From NCBI RefSeq assembly GCF_040253635.1, contig NZ_JBEJGX010000003.1, positions 5,047,501 to 5,111,500 of the forward strand: a stretch of DNA of 64,000 bases, given 5' to 3'. This DNA comes from Streptomyces sp. Edi2 (lineage in GTDB: Bacteria; Actinomycetota; Actinomycetes; Streptomycetales; Streptomycetaceae). Positions within the stretch are counted from its first letter, which is position 1, and the number at the start of each line of letters is the position of its first letter. The notes below the pieces were generated by a model. It saw nothing but the letters and a program-made list of their open reading frames with translations, was not told where the DNA came from and did not search any database. Shown here piece by piece: positions 33,201 to 45,200 of the stretch. The position numbers were made by a program, and so were the translations under genes.

Positions 33201-36200
33201 GCTTCCAGCAGGTGGTGACCCCTGAGGTGTTCGCCGCGCTGATGGCGTTCAACGAGGACCTGGCTCCGGCGGCTCCGGCGGCTCCGGCGGACCCGAAGCC
33301 GGCCGAGCCCAAGGTGGGCCCGGACGTCCCCCTCCTGCTGGCGATGTCCGAGGCCAGCGCCTGGAACCTCAACCTCCAGGACGTGCTGGTCGCTCAGCAC
33401 GGCCACGACGTGTGGGCCTCCAACGGCCTGTTGCGATGGGTCCCGCAGGGGAAGTCGACCCCGGCCATGCTCGTGCGGCAGGTCCAGGAGGACAAGGGGT
33501 TCCACGGGCAGTGGCTGCTGCGGGAACCGGCGACGGTGGCCGCGGCGGCCAAGCTGCCGCACGGCGGCCCGGTCGACTGGAGCAGGCGCGAGATCGCCAT
33601 CCCGATCGCGGGCCCGGACCACCGCTTCAACACCTACATCTCGATGGACTTCCGCGGGGAGCCGGACGGCGGAAACTACCGCAGCCGGATCTACAGCCGG
33701 CTTGCCCAGAGCGCCCGGTGGGTCCTCTTTCGTCCTGGCCGCGAGGAACTGCGCAGCGCGCGTCTCGTGCCGTGGGTCGAGGAGAAGTGGCCCACCCCGT
33801 TCTTCGCGAACATGCACGGGGGAGCCGGGTGGTCCGACTGGTTCACCCAGGACGGGCAGGAGAGAGTCGACGCGCGCGAGACCGGGCGCCGGGTCGCGCG
33901 CCAGGTGGCACTGTCCGGTCTGCCGCTCGACCACCCCGTCGTGCTGCTGTCCTGCTTCGGCGCCATGCCCGGTGGGAAGTTCCGCGACGCACCGAATCCG
34001 CCGGTCGCCGACGGCCGCCGCTCGGCGACCTCTCGTGCGCGGATGCCGGCCGGGGCCGATCTGCTCTCCGAACCGCCGACCGCCCAGTACTCGTCGAACG
34101 AGGCCGACCGGACCGTCTTCACCACCACCTTCACGAACGCCGTCGATTACGCGAAGAAGTATGCCCCGCACCTCCCTCCCGACGAGGCCCTGATGATCGT
34201 CGTCGGGGACCTGCGGGGCGACGAGGCGGGGTGGGAGAAGTTCCGTCCGGAGCCGGAGGGCGCGGAGCTCGACGCGGTGGCGCGCCTGGCGCATCTGCAC
34301 GACGGCAGCGGGCCGGCGTCGGAGGCGAACCGCTTCCGGGCGCTGCGGCTGGTGCGGGCGCTGCGGCAGGTCTTCGGCGCGGACGTGGGCGACCGGCCTG
34401 ACTACGGGCAACTGATCGGCGGCATCGGGGCGTTGGAGGCGCGCCGGGCGGCCGATCCGGCGCTGCACCGTCCCGGTGGCGAGCAGTTCACCATGGACCT
34501 GTTCGAAGCGCTGGCCTGGGAGCACGTCGGCGGCGGGCAGGACATGCCGGACGTGACCGTCGACGACTACGCCGATCTGCTGAGGGATTCGGTACGTCGC
34601 TGGCACGCGGGCGAACAGGGGCCGTTGACCGGATGGCTGCCCCTGCCGGACGTGACGGACGCACTGCAGTGGCTGTCGTCCCTGGCCGACCCGGAGCCGG
34701 TGATCCGGGACGTGCTGGGGATGTACGCCGGCGCGCCGGTCGCCGAGCGCCAGTGGGCGCAGACCGTGTGGGCCGACGTCGAAACAGCCCGCTTCTCGGG
34801 CGGCGTCCAGGACCGGGGCGAGCTGGCGCGCAGGATGCTGCTCCTGCCCGGCCCCGACCCGACGCGCTGGTCGGAGGCATTGGACGCGGTACGCAGAGCG
34901 GTGGCCGACGGTCGCGACAGCAGGAACCTCGACGAGTTGGCCTCCCACTTCAAGGAACGGGGCGGTGCCTTCACCCCTGCCACGTGGGCGCACGACTCCC
35001 AGCGGACTGTGTGGGCCCGTTCTCTCGGCAGGGGACTTCAGCGTTTCCGCAGCTTCGACCCCGACCACATCACGCTGCTGAGGAAGGCGGCCGACGGCTC
35101 GGACATGGTCGTGGGCCGGGTCCGGTCCCCCTGGTCCCTGCAGGGCAAGCCGGTTCCGTTCATCTACGACGTGGCCGGCGACCATGCCACGGATGGCGAG
35201 ATCGGCGACCTGGCTTACCGCGATCACTGGGTGCGGGAGGCTCCGAGCCACGGCATGCTGCTGCTGACGAGTGACCGGGCCGTACCGGACGGTGCGGATC
35301 CCGCTCTCCACGGGCCGGGCGCCCTGGCGCGCAACACCGGCAGGGTGGCGTTGGGCTGGAGCGTCCCGAGCAAGCTGTTCATCAATCCGAAAACCGACGT
35401 CTGCACGGTCGCGTTGTACCCGGAGCCCGGGGACCCCCAGGCCCAGTTGGCCTTTCGAGCGGTCGTCCCGGAGGACGCCGACCTGCCGGTTTCCCCGCCC
35501 CTCGGGTCGGCTTCGTCCAGCAGCTCGTCGAGTTCTGCCGGGACCCCGCTTCAGGTGCCGTCCGCTCCCGCTTCCCCGGTTCCAGGGGCTCCGGTGCCCG
35601 CGTCTTCGGCGTCTGCGGCCTCGACGTCTCCGGTAACCGGGCCCCCGCCCGCTCCCCGCCCGGCCCCCGCCCGGTTGCACCAGCCACAAACCAACTTCCG
35701 GGCCCCGGCCCCCGCGGCACTGCCGGTGTACACCCGGCCGGTGAGCGCCCGCATGGCGGACGTGGCCCGGACCGACGCCGATACCGAGATGGCGGACCTG
35801 GTCCGGACCGACTCCGATACCGAGATGCCGGACCCGTCGCCCGGCCCCTCGGCCGGGACGGAGGCCCCCGGTGCCGTGGCCGTGGTCCCGGTACCGCAGG
35901 CGGTGGCACAGCACTACGAGGGCATCCTCACGGAGCTGTACGGCCGGAAGCCCACCCGTGCCGCCCTCTGGACCAAGCGGAGGGACGCGCTGGCCCTGCT
36001 GGACCGGCTGCGGGCGAAGATTCCGGAGCTGAGCGGCGGGCTGCTCGACCTGGACGAGCTCATCCCCCGGGTTCTGATGTTTGAGCAGGGCCGGGTGGTG
36101 ATGTCCGAGGACGAGCACGACCTGATGAAGGCGGCGATGGCCGACGAGGTGCGGGACGCGCGCCTGGAGACGGTGTCCGCCTTCCACATGGTGCGCAAGG

Positions 36201-39200
36201 GGGCGTTCCACCCCAAGTACCGCATCCCCGCGACCCCCGGTAACCCGCGCGGCTGGAACTGGGGTTCGCTGCTGATGCCCGAGCTCGACCTGACCCGGAC
36301 GCGGTCGACGACCACGGGGAGAAGGGGGACCGCGTACGTCTTCGACGAGGAGGGGCGCGCCCCCTGGACCGAAGGACGGTCGGCCGACTACCAGCCGTAC
36401 GTCTACTCCGCCCCGGGCGACAAGCAGTCCGTCACCGTACGGGGCATCGGGGGCTACCAGGAGACGATTCCCTTCGAGGTCTTCGTCGAACTGGTCACGT
36501 TCGATCCGCAGCGACTCACCGTGATGGGACCGGACGACGCCTTCCTGCTGGTGATGCCGGGCATCAACCTGTGGAACAGCTACCTCCAGGACGAGCTCGT
36601 GCGCCGGTACGGGCACGACACCTGGGCCGCGACCGGCCCGACCCGCTGGGGGCGACGCGAGGACAACCTCAGGTACCAGCTCGAACTGGACAACAACAAC
36701 CGCACGCATGTCGCGCCCCGCTCGCGCTGGCTGGTGCGGGACCGGGAGACCCTGGCCGCGGCGGCTGCCCTGCCGGGCGGGGACCTCGTGTGGAACCGGG
36801 ACATCATGGCCCTGCCCGTCAGCGGAAGGGACTACCGCGGCCGGCCGCACCGCATGACGGGCTTCGTGTCGATGGAGTTCTCCAAGGCAATGAGCGCCTG
36901 GAATGTCACCCTGTGGGCCACCAACCTCCACAAGATCGAGGACTTCTACTTCACGCGCCCCCGTCGGTCCAAGCCCCTCGCGGGTCCGCTCCAGGTGCCG
37001 TGGCGCGGCCGGCCCGTCATCAGCGTCGACCTGCATGGTCTGCCGGGGCGGTGCGCCTTCAACACCCCGAGCGGGCAGGTGGCGGTGCAGGTCGGGGAAA
37101 GCGGGCGGCGAATCGTCCACCAACTGGCCCTGACGGGGGCCCCGCTGGACGTTCCCTTCCTGCTGGTCAACTGCTACGGCGCGGCTCCCGGTGGGCGGGA
37201 CGCGACGTTGCCGTCCTGGTTCGCTTCCGGTGCGCAGATGGGAGTGTCGAATGCCCTCGTCGACCGCTCCACCCTCCGCGAGGTGGCGAACCGGTCGGAA
37301 AGGTCGGGATTTGCTGTCCTCAATACGTTCGGCAGCCATACCCAGCTGATCCCCGGCAGCAACCCTCCCGCGCACCGGCATTCGATCATGATGTACACGG
37401 ATGAGCGCGGCGAAGGCGCGCTCAAGTGGTACGTCCAGCATCCCGAACCGAAGGGCGCCGCGCTCGACCCGTGGGTGAGCGCGGCGGGTCTCGCGCCGCG
37501 CCCCGGGGCCTCGGAGCAGGAGCGCTCCGAGGCCCGGGAGCGGACCCTGGCCCTGGCACGCGTGCTGGTCCACTGGATGGACGGCGATGTGGTGAAGGCC
37601 GCCGACTTCCCGCAGCTCTTGCGCGGCATGGGGCAGTTGGAGCGGATGCGGGCGGCCGACCGGAGTCTGGACCTTCCCGGCGGTCGTGAGTTCACCCTTG
37701 AGCTGAGCGGGGCTCTGCTGGACGCCTATGCCAACCAGCTGCGGGCACAAGGGCGAGCCGTGCCGTCGGATGTGCCGACCCTCCTCCGCGCCTACCTCTC
37801 GGAGGCGAACCGGGTATGGCAGGCGCAGCCAGGGACGCCGCTGACCCGCTTCGCACCCGTGCGGTTCCTGTCCAACGCGCTGAGCTACCTGGCCACTCCG
37901 GACGGCGGCAGCGACGCCCGGATGGCCCTGAGCTACCCCGCGTCGCAGGCAATGGAGGAGTCGGACTGGTCCCGAGCGGTGTGGACCGTGATCAAGTACC
38001 GGCAGCACAAAGCGAAGCTGACCGAGGCGGGATGGGCGGAGCTCGCCGGGTTCGTCCTGGACCGGCCCGCGGCGCAGGCGTCCACCGACCTGGAGGCTTT
38101 GAGGGTGGTGCTCCAGGCGATCGCCGCCGGTCGCAACTACCTCCAGCGTGCCGAGCTGGCGTCCTTCCGGCTGGAGCTGAAGGGGGTGCTGTCGAGCTCG
38201 CGTGTGCTGGGCAGGTCCGACGCCGCCTGGGGACGGCAGTTCCACGACGTACTCCGCCCGCGCGGGCAGTCCTTCGACCCCCATTGGCTCACCCGGCTGC
38301 GACAGAACGCCGACGGCACGTTCGAGGCGTGCGGGAGGGAGGTGGCCCCGTGGTCCGGGGACACCGGCCCGGCCTTCGTGTACGACGTGCCCGTCCACTG
38401 GCTGCACCGGGTCGAGGCGCTGGCCGACCTGGCCTACCGTGACCCGCGCGTGCGGGCTTCCATGTGGCGTGGCCCGCTGATCCTGACCCTGCCCGCCGGC
38501 CCCATGCCCGCCGGCTCCCGGCCCGTGGGCGGCGGACTGCTGGGAGCGTTCGCCGCCGGCACCGCCCGGACCACATACGCCTCCACCAACGGCATGGTGC
38601 TCTGGCCCGATCCGGGCACCGGGGTCCTCACCCTCGCCGTGGTCCCGCTCCCCGGCGAGACCGAGGCCCCGGAGAACTCCATCCGGAAGGCCGACCCCGA
38701 CCTGGGCGACGGGCCGGCCCACCTCGACCCGATGGGGCTGCCGGCCCCCTCGCCGAAGCCGGCGGCGAACGCGGCACCTTCCGCACCCGCCGCCCCGGGA
38801 TCCGCTGCCGGGACCGGGACCTTCGCGGCGCCGGGCACCAACGGGCCCGACCACCACGCGCTGCCCGCCCCGGCGTTCGAAGGCGACGAGGTCCGGTCCG
38901 CCGCCGCCGAGGGCCTCCCGGCGCAGCCCGTGCCCCCGGCCGTCCTTCCCGCGCCGGAGGCCGCGTCCGCGCCGGACCCGCTCGACTCGGCGTGGAGCGC
39001 GCACGCGCGGGCGCTGGCGGAGATGCGGGAGGCGGTCGCCGCCGCCGAGGCGGACGCGCGGTCCGGTGCCGCCACCGTTGCCGAGCCGACCGCGGAGCCC
39101 TGGACCCGGGTCGCCGAGGCCCGCGCGGAGTGGGAGGACGCCGAGTCCCGGCTGCGGAGCCTGGGCGTCCCGCTGCCGGACCTGACCGCGGCCCGCACGG

Positions 39201-42200
39201 CGCCGACCGCCGGCACCGGGACCGACGACGCCGACTCCGACGCGGACTCCGACGCCGACGGCCCGCCCCCCGCCCCCCTCGTGCCCAGGGACTCGGACCA
39301 CCGCACGTGGCTGGCCCGCGCGATGACCGGCGAGGACCTGCCCGCCGGCCTGCGGGGCGCTGCCCCGGACGAGCGCGTCCGCCCTGCGGACGTCGAGGCT
39401 GCGGGCCTCGATCTGACCGGCGACCAGCGGATGGAGCTGGTACTGAACGGCGGCGAGTGGGTGTCGTGGGACGGCTTCAAGCAGCCGCTGTCGCAGGCGA
39501 AGCTGCAAACGCTGCTGCCCCATGGCTGGACGCCGGAGCTGCACACGGCGGCGGCCAACACCGCCCGCCGGCTGTGGAGCGAGGCGGAGCAGGAGTTCGC
39601 GAGCGCCGTGGACGCGCAGTTCACGAGCACCGCTCCCGACAGTGCCATGGAGACGGACGCCGAGCGCGCCTGGGCAGCCGCCGTCTCCTTGGTGCTGCCG
39701 CTGGAGCTGCACGACGTGCTCGCCGACTCCCGCTACGCCGAGCCCCTCTTCCGGAGCGCGGTCCGGCAGGTCGCGCTGCACCTGATGTCCCTCGGCCGGA
39801 CGGACGCGGCCTCGGCCGCCGAACTGGCCGACGCGCTGCGGCAGGACGAACTGGGGCTGCGCAAGCGCCGGCAGCCGCCCGGGGCGCCCGTCCCGGAGCC
39901 CGACGATGCCGCCGGGCCCCCGCACTCCGCCGAGCCGCCCGTGGCCAACGCGGCGGCACCCACCCCGGTGGCCACGGACGCCGGGCCGGTGTTCGTGGCG
40001 CCCGTCGCCAGGCCGGACACCGCCGCTGCCACGCTCGTTGCGCCGCCCGCCGGCCCCCGGGCCGAGAGCGCGAAGAAGAAGCTGGCGGCGCTGGACGGTC
40101 TGGAGTCACGACGGTTCGAGCGGCCGAAAACGAGCAGCGAGGATCAGGCGCGCCGGATACTGCACCTGCCGGCGGGCGCCGTGGTGGACGGCCCGGTCCT
40201 CGATGCGCTCCACGCCCTGGTCGGGCGGGCCGAAGCCGCAGGCCGCGCCCGGACCATGGGCGAGCTGGCCGCCTTCCACCTCCGGCAGCCGGGTGTGCTG
40301 GAGGGCCTGGGCGTGATCGCCGCGGACCGGGAGCGCCACTTCACCCGGGACGGCAACCGGATCCCGGGCCTGAACGGGTGGACACGGCAGGTCGCCGAGC
40401 TGGACACCTCCCAGGCCGACATCCTGCGGCTGGCGGCCGACGGCCGGCTGCAGAGCATCGACCTCCACCAGGAGGTCCCCTGGCAGGGGGACGCCTACGT
40501 CGTGCTGCCCGGCGAGCGGTCCGGCGCGATGACGCTGCGGCTGCCGGACGAGTCGGTCTGGGAGCTGAGCGTCGAGGAACTGGCGGAGGTGGTGGCCCGG
40601 GACCTGGAACGGGAGGGCCTGGCCAAGGACGTGCCGATCGTGCTGCCCCGCTCCGTCCCGGGCGGGCAGATCATGGTGCTGGCCGCGTTGCTGGAACACC
40701 GCACGGGCCACCGGGTGTGGATACACGCCGCCCAGGCGGGCTTGCACACCCGTTCCGGCGTGCTCCAACTGATCCAGCAGGACGGGCGGGACAAGGGCGA
40801 CTGGAAGGAGCTCCCGCCCGGGGCGCCGGCCTGGTACGCGGACGTGGACCTCCGGCCGACCTTCAGCGAGCGGACGGGCCGGCAGAACGGCGTCATGAGC
40901 TTCACCCCCGAAGACCTGGCCGGCCTGCGGCAGCCCTTCAGCCGCCGGCTGGACCAGGTACGGACGTTCGTCCACTTCAACCCCGCGACGAACGAGTGGT
41001 CCGAGGAGCAGCCGTTGCCGGGCCCCGGTCCGGAAGACGAAGCGGACCACGCGTACCTGCACGGCGTGCCGGGCCAGGTGGTCGTGGCGATGCGGGACGG
41101 GAGCCAACGCGCCATCGGTGGGGAGGAACTGGACCGCTGGGCCGGCTGGCTCGGCCGCCTGCTCCCCAACCTGAAGCGCCCCGTGTCCTGCTATGCGGGT
41201 ACCCCCGTCGACGCCGGCGCGTCGGCAGGCAACCGGGGCCTGGGGGAGGCCGCCGCGCCGCCGTTCGTCGTGGACCCGCTGCGGGACCTCTCCGCGGGGC
41301 AGCGATGGGCCAACGCGACGCGGAATGAGCAGCACATCTCCGAACGCAGCAACGGCGGGATCGCGAAGGACGGCAGGCCCGTACACGTCCTGTACACCGA
41401 CGCGCAGGGGCGGCTCACCCGCTGGCAGAGCCTGCGCCCGGAGCCGCCGGCCGATCAGCTGGATACGTGGGCGAGGGACCTGGGGCTGCACACGGGGACC
41501 GGTGAGGCGGCGCCCGAGGTGCACGAGCGGGTGCTGGTCCTGCTGCGGGCGCTGAAGCTGACGTTCGGCCGGGATGTGGAGGACTTCCGCCGGGACGTGG
41601 GGGACACGGCGGACTTCCTCGACCTGCTGCACGGCGTGGCCGCCCTGGAGCGGATGTGGCACCAGGACCCGGTGCTCGGCACGCTGGGCGGCTTCACCCT
41701 GGACGCGTTCCGCCGGGCGGTCGCCGCGCACCCGCTCGGCCGGCAGGGCGTGGACCAGGTGGGCTACCGCGAGGTGCTGGCCGACGCGCGGCAGCGGGGC
41801 GACATCGCGCTGACCGATTTCGTGACGATGCCGGCGGTACAGGACGCCCTCGACTGGCTGGACGAGGCCGGCGTGGACGAGCTGACAGCCGAGGCGCCGG
41901 TGTCGCCACTGTCCGGGGACCGGGACCGGCTGCGGTCCTGGATGTTCTGGGCGCGGGTCGCGATGTACGACAGCACGCGCGAACTCAACGAGGACGAACT
42001 GACGGCGCTCACCCGTAAGGTGCTGAACCCGGTCCCGGCGGAGACCGTGGACGAGGCGCGCCACGACCAGCTGCGCCGGACGCTGACCCGGGCATTCGCC
42101 GAGGGCCGCGACGCCGCCGACCCGGACGTGGCCGCCGCCTCCTACCTGGAGCACGCCGGGCTGCTGGGCGAGGCCACCGCGCTGCGCACCCGGTACGCCG

Positions 42201-45200
42201 GTGACACGGCCGGGGAGGGCCGGGACTTCACGGGAGCCACTGACCGCCCGACCGTGGACCTGTCGCGGATCGAGGGCGAGCGCGGGGTGGGAGCCGCTCC
42301 CTGGGTGGGCAAGGACCCCTGGGGCAAGGACAAGCCGGCGCCCTACCTGGTGCGGGCCGGGCTGGACCCGGCCGACCCGGATGTCTTCCTCCTCACCAGC
42401 GGGGGCATGACCCGGCGGGCGACGCACGGCGAGTTCCTCGAACTCCTCGCCGCCGACCCCGCCCTGCGGGTCAAGGGCCTGGTCACCGCCGTCGTGCTGG
42501 ACATCCCCGAACTGGACGAGCGGGCACCCGGGTTCTCCGACGCCGCCTCCCAGCGGCTCGGGCGGCACGTGGCCTCGGCGGCCGTGCGGACCGAGCTGTC
42601 CCCGACCGGCCAGGACGGCGTCGCGGTGCTCAAGATGCTGCCCTCGTCCGTCAGGCCGTCCGCGCCCCTGGCCTGGAGCGAGCGCGTCCCCCGCTGGGCG
42701 CACCGGCCGGGCCGGGCCCCGAGTCCGATCCCGGACCCGGTGCCGGAGCACGCGCCGCTGCCCGGCGAGGCGACCGCGGCCCCGGCGGCCCCCGGTTTCC
42801 CGGCCGGGGTCGTCGGCCGGACGCCGGCCGCCACTGTGGTGGCGAGTACCGCCGGCGACTCCGGGGCCTCGGACGCCGGCGACTCCGGGTCGTCGACCGC
42901 CTACGACTCCGATTCGTCGACCCTCGTCGAGGGCAGCGAGTCGGACGAGGACGACAGGTCGTTGGCGGGCGTCGACGTGGACTCCCTCACCGGGGGAGAG
43001 GGCGACTCGTCGGACTTTGACGAGTCGGAGTCCGACGACGCGCCGGACGCGAACGGCGGGCCGCCGGACCGGCGCCAGGACGGGCCGGCGGCCTGGACCC
43101 TGGTGCCGTTCGACCGGGCGTCCTCGGCCCTGTCGCGGGAGCAGGAGGCGCCGGTCGCGGAGTTGGCGCGGCAGGTGGCGGCGCTCGCCTCGAACGATCA
43201 GCTGAAGGTGGTCATCACCGGTTACGGCAACGGCTCGCGCAGGTCGAGGGGCCGGTCGGCGGAGACCCGGGGCCGTGAGCGGGCGGGGCGCGTGCTCAGC
43301 GTCTTCGACGAGGCGCTGAAGCGGGAGCTGGCGGTTCGGCACCCGGAGTGGACGGGCGAGCGGATCGCGCAGCGGGCACGGGAGATCGTGTCCGTGCGCA
43401 ACGGCGTCTCGCGCCTGGTGGCCGTGCCGCCGGCCATGGCCGACCGCGAGCAGCGGCGAGTGGCCCTGATCCAGGTGACCACGGTCCATCCCACCGTCGC
43501 GACGCGGAAGCTGGCGGCGCTGGTGAGGCAGGACCCGCGCACGGGCAACCCGCGGGACAAGGCACGCCGGGTGCTGCAACTGGACGAGTCCGTGGACATG
43601 GGTGAGGACTTGATACCGGCGCTGCTGGCCCTCTTCGGGGAGGCGGAGGCGGCCGGGCAGGCCCGGACCCTGGGCGAGCTGGGCGCCTACTTCCTGCGCA
43701 AGCCAGGGGTGCTGGACCGGCTCGGCTGGAACGAGCCGGACCCCGAGCGCTACTTCACCGACGCGCGGGGCCGCCGGATGCCCGGCCTGAACTGGGGCCG
43801 CCCCACGGTGAACATCGGCGAGTCGATGGCGGAGGGGCGGACCGACCGGCCGACGGTCCGGCTCGACACGACCCGTATCGGGCTCAAGCAGCTGGACGAG
43901 GACGGCGTCCAGCTGGGGGTCCAGATGCCCGGCCCGGCCGGCGCGGAACTCCCGTGGCGGGGCCGGGACGCCTACTTCTGGGTGGCCAACGGACAGCGCG
44001 GTGTGATCGAGTGGCGCAGGCCGGACGGGTCATGCCGGGAGCTGAGTGCCGAAGAGGCCGCCGTGGTGGTGGCGGCGGACGTGGCACGGGTGCGCCTGGA
44101 CAGGAACATCCCGATCGTGGCGATCGTCCCGTCCCCGGCCGAGAACGACCTCAAGCTGCTGCGGCTGCTGGAGCGGTACACCGGCCACAAGGCGTTCGGG
44201 CACTCCGGGGTGGTGACGTTCTCCTACGACACCGGCCGGGCCGTGCTGGTCAGCCGGTTCGGGCGGGTGACCGGGGAGTGGGTCTCCCCCCGCCCCGACG
44301 ACACGCCACCGCGGCAGGCCGCCCTCCCGGGCCCGGCCGGCCCGGGTGCGCCCGGTGCCGGGGCCCGTCCCGGGCCGGCCGCACCGTCCGGACGGGTACC
44401 CGCGAGGTCCGGCCCGGCGGCCCCCCGGCCGGTGGCGCCTTCCGAACTGCCGTCCCTCGCCGAGGGAAGCACCGCCGACGTCACCTCCCGCCCCCGGCCC
44501 GCCGGCGCCGCGTCGGCGCACCGGCCGCCCACCCCGCCGGCGACCTCCGCGGGCCCGGTGTACGCCACGCCCGCCACCGGACCGGACGCACCGGCCGGCC
44601 CGGCCGCGCGGAGGGTCGCGGCCACCCCGCGCTCGGCGACGCTGGTGCCGTTCTCCGGCGGGGGCGTCGAACTGTGCGACGAGGAGCGGAAGTCGGTCGA
44701 GAGGCTGGCCCGGAAGGCGGCGGCCGGCGCCCTGCCGCGCTGGAACCTGGGTGTGGTGCCCGAGGAGATCCGGATCGTCGGGCGCGGCAACGGGCTGCCG
44801 GACGCCGGCCGTTCGCGAGCTGCCGAGCTCGGCCGGCAGCGGGCGGAGGCGGTGGCCACCGTGTTCCGGCAGGAGCTGGAACGGGAGCTTGCCGCGCTCC
44901 GCAAACAGCTCGCGAAGAGCCGGCGGCCCCTGACGGCAGGCCACTTCACGCTGACCGTGCGGGGCGACGACGCACCCGCGGGCCCCGGCTCGCCGCAGGC
45001 GGCGGATGCCCGGTGGCAGACGATGATCGACGTCGCCGGCCCGCCGAACAAGAAGGCGAAGGAGACGCTGGCCGCGCTGGACGAGCGGGACGTGCGCCGG
45101 TTCGGCGGCGATCGGATGAGCGTGGAGGAGCAGGCGCAGTGGATCCTGCACCTGCGCTCGGACGCGACGGTGGACGGTGCGGTCCTCAACGCGCTGTACG

